Shown here piece after piece: positions 60,480 to 64,000 of a stretch of DNA of 64,000 nt. Positions within the stretch are counted from its first letter, which is position 1. The number at the start of each line of letters is the position of its first letter. The DNA is taken from the NCBI GenBank assembly GCA_934526015.1, contig CAKSZY010000001.1, forward strand, positions 1 through 64,000, in the 5' to 3' direction. The stretch is from an uncultured Dokdonella sp. (GTDB lineage: Bacteria; Pseudomonadota; Gammaproteobacteria; Xanthomonadales; Rhodanobacteraceae). Under the pieces are notes generated by a model. It was not told the origin of the DNA. It saw only the letters and a list, made by a program, of their open reading frames with translations, and made no database searches. Made by a program: the position numbers and the translations under genes.

Positions 60480-61376
60480 ATGAACCCAGCTCGTCTGCGC
60501 AAGGTCGTCTTCCCCGTCGCCGGGCTCGGCACTCGCTTCCTGCCGGCGACCAAGGTCGTGGCCAAGGAAATGCTGCCGGTCCTCGACCGGCCGCTCATCC
60601 AGTACGCGGTCGACGAGGCGGTCGATGCCGGTGCCGACACCCTCGTGTTCGTGACCAACCGCTACAAGCACGCGATCGCCGACTACTTCGACAAGGCCTA
60701 CGAACTCGAGGCGAAGCTCGCCCAGTCCGGCAAGAGCGATCTGCTCGCCCTCGTCCAGGGCACGTTGCCGAAACACGTGCGCTGCGTGTTCGTGACCCAG
60801 CCCGAAGCGCTCGGCCTCGGCCATGCCGTGCTTTGTGCGCGGCCGGTGATCGGCGACGAGCCGTTCGGCGTGATCCTTGCCGACGACCTGATCTGGAACG
60901 GGGGCGCCGGCGCCGGACGTCCCGGTGCGCTGCGCCAGATGGCGGCGGTGGCCGCACGCGAGCAGGCCGGTGTGCTGGCGGTGGAGGAAGTGCCGCGCGA
61001 ACAGACCGACAAGTACGGCATCGTCGACGCCGTGCCGATCAGCGAGCGTGCGGCCCGCGTGCGCCTGGTGGTCGAGAAGCCGAAACCGGAAGTGGCGCCT
61101 TCGAACCTCGCCATCGTCGGCCGCTACGTGCTGCCGGCGCGCATCTTCGACCTGCTCGAGAGCACCCGCCCCGGGGCCGGTGGCGAAATCCAGCTCACCG
61201 ATGCGATCGAGGCCCTGCTGCACGAATCCTCGGTGCTGGCCTACCGCTTCGAAGGGACCCGTTTCGACTGCGGCAACAAGCTCGGCCTGGTCAAGGCCAC
61301 GCTGGCGATGGCGCTCGAAGACCCCGCGCTCGCCGCGGCGACGCGCGAGTATCTGAGGAGCAGGGGACAGGGCTAG
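60480..61376 (+). CDS. galU: UTP--glucose-1-phosphate uridylyltransferase
   Basis: The roughly 298-residue enzyme makes UDP-glucose. It has the nucleotide motif [48 protein letters not shown] and [21 protein letters not shown], close to Xanthomonas GalU. An ATG at 60456 overlaps the dehydratase stop (ATGA) and could be used. ATG 60480 gives the family-typical N-terminus, with only a weak GAGAG upstream. It supplies UDP-glucose for LPS and capsule, matching its neighbours. Confidence 0.93.
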   Translation: MNPARLRKVVFPVAGLGTRFLPATKVVAKEMLPVLDRPLIQYAVDEAVDAGADTLVFVTNRYKHAIADYFDKAYELEAKLAQSGKSDLLALVQGTLPKHVRCVFVTQPEALGLGHAVLCARPVIGDEPFGVILADDLIWNGGAGAGRPGALRQMAAVAAREQAGVLAVEEVPREQTDKYGIVDAVPISERAARVRLVVEKPKPEVAPSNLAIVGRYVLPARIFDLLESTRPGAGGEIQLTDAIEALLHESSVLAYRFEGTRFDCGNKLGLVKATLAMALEDPALAAATREYLRSRGQG

Positions 61377-61492
61377 GGGCGAGGGCGCGTCAACCGGATT
61401 CCATCGCGCGCTGAACGCCGTACAACCAAGCCCTTTTGCATCATCGCAAACTTGTTCCGATCGCCGATTTTCGCGCCCTCGCTCCTCGTCCC

Positions 61493-61667
61493 AGCCCCTG
61501 GCCCCTAGCCCCTGGCCCCTAGCCCCTAGCCCCTGGCCCCTGGCCCCTAGCCCCTAGCCCCTAGTCCCTAGCCCCTAGTCCCTAGTCCCTAGTCCCTAGT
61601 CCCTAGTCCCTAGTCCCTAGCCCCTAGCCCCTAGTCCCTAGTCCCTAGCCCCTAGCCCCTGGCCCCT
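61493..61667. repeat. Perfect 25-copy heptamer tandem array (A/G)G(C/T)CCCT
   Basis: Exactly 175 bases, 25 units of 7, run without a slip from 61493 to 61667. The unit is (A/G)G(C/T)CCCT; AGCCCCT, GGCCCCT and AGTCCCT are the forms present. The end of galU (about 61355-61387) carries a related sequence in the opposite orientation. The array stops six bases before the start codon of the next gene. Its minus strand is runs of three or four G every seven bases, able in principle to form G-quadruplexes. Confidence 0.95.
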
Positions 61668-61673
61668 GCTTTC

Positions 61674-62840
61674 ATGGACCTGAGCCACATCCTCAATCAC
61701 CTCGGCGAGGAGCGCGAGACCTACCACGGCGCGGTTTCGCCGCCGATCGTGCAGTCGTCGATCTTCGCGTTTCCGAACGTGGCGGCGATGCGCGACGGGT
61801 TCCGCGACGAGTATGCGAGCCATCTCTACACGCGCGGCAACAATCCGACCGTGGCCATCCTGCGCCGGAAGCTCGCCGCGCTGGAGGGTGCCGAGGATTG
61901 CCTGGCCTTCGCCAGCGGCGCGGCGGCGATGGCTGCCGGCATTTCCGCCTTCGTGCGCGCCGGCGACCACGTCGTCTGCGTTGCCCGTCCGTACAGCTGG
62001 ACGCGCAACCTGCTGCGCGACCTGCTGGCCAGGTTCGGCGTCACCACCTCGTTCGTCGAGGGCACCGAGGTCGCCCGTTTCGAAGCTGCGCTGACCGCGT
62101 CGACGCGCGTGATCGTGCTCGAAAGCCCGAACTCGATGACCTTCGAGCAGCAGGACCTCGCCGGCGTGGCTGCGCTGGCACGCGCCCGCGGCATCCTCAG
62201 CGTGTGCGACAACAGCCATGCGACACCGCTCAACCAGTCGCCGCTCGCCCTCGGCATCGACCTCGTCGCCCATTCGGCGACCAAGTACCTCAATGGCCAC
62301 AGCGATGTCGTTGCCGGCGCGCTGTGCGGTCGGGAGGAGCTGCTGCGACAGGTGTTCAAGGGCCCGTACATGACCTTCGGGGCGATCCTTTCGCCGCACG
62401 ATGCCTGGCTCATGATCCGCGGCCTGCGCACGCTGGCCGTGCGCATGGAGCGCATCGCTGCGACCACCGCGAAGGTGATGGCCTTCCTCGAGGCGCATCC
62501 GCGCGTGCGCACGCTGCATGCGCCGCATGCAGCGGACAATCCGCAGCTCGCGCTGAGCGCGGCGCAGCTGCGCGGCGCCAGCGGCCTGCTGTCGATCGAA
62601 CTCGATGTCGAGGATGTCGCTGCGGTCGAACGCTTCTGCGATGGTCTCGCGCGCTTCCTGATGACGGTGTCGTGGGGCGGCTACGAATCGCTGGCGATGC
62701 CGGTCTGCGCGGTGTTTCCGGCCGGAACCGCGCTGCACCCGAACGGCAGCGTGCCGCTGAGCCTCGTGCGCCTGTCGATCGGACTCGAGGACCCGGCCGT
62801 GCTGATCGCCGACCTCGAGCAGGCATTGGCGCGGATCTGA
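61674..62840 (+). CDS. Cys/Met metabolism PLP-dependent enzyme (trans-sulfuration family)
   Basis: The 388-residue fold-type I protein shows SHLYTRGNNPTV, the VCDNSHATPLNQSP substrate segment and the PLP lysine in HSATKYLNGHSDVVAG. Members include cystathionine gamma-synthase, gamma-lyase, beta-lyase and methionine gamma-lyase. The sequence does not decide which; SLVRLSIGLEDP is shared by all. The ATG lies six bases after the heptamer array and has no Shine-Dalgarno, so translation or transcription may depend on the array. Confidence 0.88.
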   Translation: MDLSHILNHLGEERETYHGAVSPPIVQSSIFAFPNVAAMRDGFRDEYASHLYTRGNNPTVAILRRKLAALEGAEDCLAFASGAAAMAAGISAFVRAGDHVVCVARPYSWTRNLLRDLLARFGVTTSFVEGTEVARFEAALTASTRVIVLESPNSMTFEQQDLAGVAALARARGILSVCDNSHATPLNQSPLALGIDLVAHSATKYLNGHSDVVAGALCGREELLRQVFKGPYMTFGAILSPHDAWLMIRGLRTLAVRMERIAATTAKVMAFLEAHPRVRTLHAPHAADNPQLALSAAQLRGASGLLSIELDVEDVAAVERFCDGLARFLMTVSWGGYESLAMPVCAVFPAGTALHPNGSVPLSLVRLSIGLEDPAVLIADLEQALARI

Positions 62841-62938
62841 ACCGCGGCCTTCCGGCCCGGGCCCGAAGGCCTGTCCACGCGGTCGTCGCCCCGGCAAGCA
62901 CCGCAGGCGGCGCTTGCCACGTCCTCACGAGCGGGGCA

Positions 62939-63439
62939 TCAGCGAACCAGCTTGCCGTGTTCGCCGAGGTCGCTCGCATCTTCGCTGAGGATCGCGCGGG
63001 TGAAATCCAGCGCGCGGCTGACGAAGTTGCCGGGCGCTTCCCAGTAGTCGGCGTCGCGCACGCGCACGCGCAGCACGACCAGGTTCGGGTCGTCCTTGCC
63101 GCCGGGGAAGAACGGCTTCTGCGCGAACGACCACAACTCCTCGATCAGCGCGCGGTCGCGCGACACGCTGGCCGTACCGCGTACCGAAAGGTAGCAATGC
63201 TGGCCCGGGTGTGCGTAGGCGAGGTTGACGCGGGCGTCGGCAAGCAGTTCGTCGACCTTGCCGCTGTCGGCAGCAGTGAAGAAGCAGAGATCGCCCGAGG
63301 CGTCGGCCTTGAGTGTCTGCAGCGGTCGGCTGACGAGACTGCCGTCGGCGGCACGCGTGGTCAGCATGGCCACTTCGATGCCGTCGATGAGCTTTGCCAG
63401 GGTGGCGAGGTCGGGATGGGCGATGCGGTCGGTTTTCAT
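62939..63439 (-). CDS. Pyridoxamine 5'-phosphate oxidase-fold protein (general stress protein 26-like)
   Basis: The 166-residue split-barrel protein has VAMLTTRAADGSLVSRPLQT, LCFFTAADSGKVDELLADARVNLAYAHPGQHCYLSVRGTASV and RVRVRDADYWEAPG. This is the arrangement of general stress protein 26 and related FMN- or F420-binding proteins. A flavin site is likely, but no catalytic assignment is possible. The ATG at 63439 is the family start; the longer frame upstream is low complexity. It is divergent from the class V aminotransferase. Confidence 0.87.
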   Translation of the reverse strand: MKTDRIAHPDLATLAKLIDGIEVAMLTTRAADGSLVSRPLQTLKADASGDLCFFTAADSGKVDELLADARVNLAYAHPGQHCYLSVRGTASVSRDRALIEELWSFAQKPFFPGGKDDPNLVVLRVRVRDADYWEAPGNFVSRALDFTRAILSEDASDLGEHGKLVR

Positions 63440-63542
63440 GGCGGGCTCCGCAGGGTCGGAGGCCGACCGTGACAGCGGCCGGGTTAACCCGGCCCCAATG
63501 GCGCGCGGTTTAGAATCCGCCGATTGCAGCGGAGCCGCGACG

Positions 63543-64000
63543 ATGCCGAGTTTCCTTCCTCCCGAAGTGTTGCTGCTGGGGCCGGGTCCCTCGCCGGTGC
63601 CGGCGAACGTCCTTGCGGCGCTGGCGCGACCGACGATCGGGCACCTCGATCCGCGCTTCGTCGGCATGATGGACGAGATCAAGGACCTGCTGCGTCATGC
63701 CTTCGAGACGCGCAATGCGCTGACCCTGCCGGTATCGGCGCCGGGTTCGGCCGGCATGGAGACGGCGTTCGTCAATCTCGTCGAGCCGGGCGATACCGTG
63801 ATCGTCTGCCGCAACGGCGTGTTCGGCGGGCGCATGCGCGAGAACGTCGTGCGTGCCGGGGCGGTGGCGGTGATGGTCGAGGATGCCTTCGGCACGCCGG
63901 TCGATCTCGACAAGGTGGAAGCCGCGCTGAAGGCTCATCCCGGCGCCAGGGCGCTGGCCTTCGTGCACGCGGAAACCTCGACCGGCGTCCAGTCCGACGC
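63543..64000 (+). CDS. Class V aminotransferase (alanine--glyoxylate / serine--pyruvate type), 3' end outside window
   Basis: The first 152 codons read MPSFLPPEVLLLGPGPSPVP, then GHLDPRFVGMMDEIKDLLRHAF, VSAPGSAGMETAFVNLVEPGDTVIV, GVFGGRMRENVVRAGA and FVHAETSTGVQSDA. This is the start of an alanine--glyoxylate or serine--pyruvate aminotransferase. The PLP lysine lies beyond the window. ATG 63543 has GGAG eight bases upstream. The frame stays open to the last base, so the gene is only cut by the window edge. Confidence 0.88.
   Translation, partial: MPSFLPPEVLLLGPGPSPVPANVLAALARPTIGHLDPRFVGMMDEIKDLLRHAFETRNALTLPVSAPGSAGMETAFVNLVEPGDTVIVCRNGVFGGRMRENVVRAGAVAVMVEDAFGTPVDLDKVEAALKAHPGARALAFVHAETSTGVQSD

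Noticed and set aside
61493..61667. CRISPR array
   Set aside because: Units are seven bases with no spacers, so it is a simple tandem repeat.

Overview
The window is high-GC, densely coded gammaproteobacterial DNA, most likely from the order Xanthomonadales (Lysobacterales). A Rhodanobacteraceae member close to Dokdonella is my best guess. The reasons are the serC-pheA-hisC-aroA and cmk-rpsA-ihfB-lapA-lapB gene orders, a nucleotide pyrophosphatase very like the Xanthomonas NPP, a bTHX ribosomal protein with a Lys/Ala-rich tail, and secreted proteins carrying an IFxNGF(E/Q) motif. The family assignment is inference; no rRNA is present. I see no CRISPR array, phage or transposase.

Layout. 0-2 kb: a subtilisin-family protease that has lost its N-terminus. 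2.3-9 kb: Dyp-type peroxidase, cbpA-cbpM, PEP synthase (ppsA) divergent from its regulator ppsR, and a DUF1249 gene. 9-12.1 kb: a secreted Cys-rich protein divergent from a frameshifted TIR/TolB-like/TPR membrane protein. 12.2-12.6 kb: tRNA-Asp, -Glu and -Ala on the minus strand. 12.8-21.3 kb: DUF4399, a beta-helix surface protein, CpdB-like phosphodiesterase, gltX, a zur-like regulator and a Gly-rich MopE-type surface protein. 21.4-25.1 kb: zinc handling (ZnuD-like receptor, MerC-like protein, His-rich CDF exporter) around a perfect Zur-box palindrome. 25.2-31.8 kb: bTHX, then hutI, hutF and hutU interrupted by a repeat and an NPP lipoprotein. 31.9-42.1 kb: mixed housekeeping genes including an unusual SDR protein, yebC and msrP-msrQ. 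42.3-46.9 kb: the serC-pheA-hisC-aroA operon.

47.0-52.8 kb, opposite strand: a decaheme MtrA/PioA/DmsE-type cytochrome, an MtrB/PioB-type outer-membrane barrel, a diheme cytochrome c, an azurin and a TetR regulator. This module sits between aroA and cmk, genes that are commonly neighbours in gammaproteobacteria. It is the most striking content of the window: a candidate outer-membrane electron conduit feeding soluble periplasmic carriers, perhaps for oxidising an extracellular donor such as Fe(II). Two inverted repeats upstream of the decaheme gene are candidate operators.

52.8-61.4 kb: cmk, rpsA, ihfB, lapA-lapB (LPS control), a WecA-type glycosyltransferase, a WbpM/CapD-type nucleotide-sugar dehydratase and galU, i.e. 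envelope polysaccharide synthesis. A perfect 25-copy heptamer array (61.49-61.67 kb) fills the space before a Cys/Met-type PLP enzyme. The window ends with a PNPOx-fold protein and the 5' part of a class V aminotransferase.
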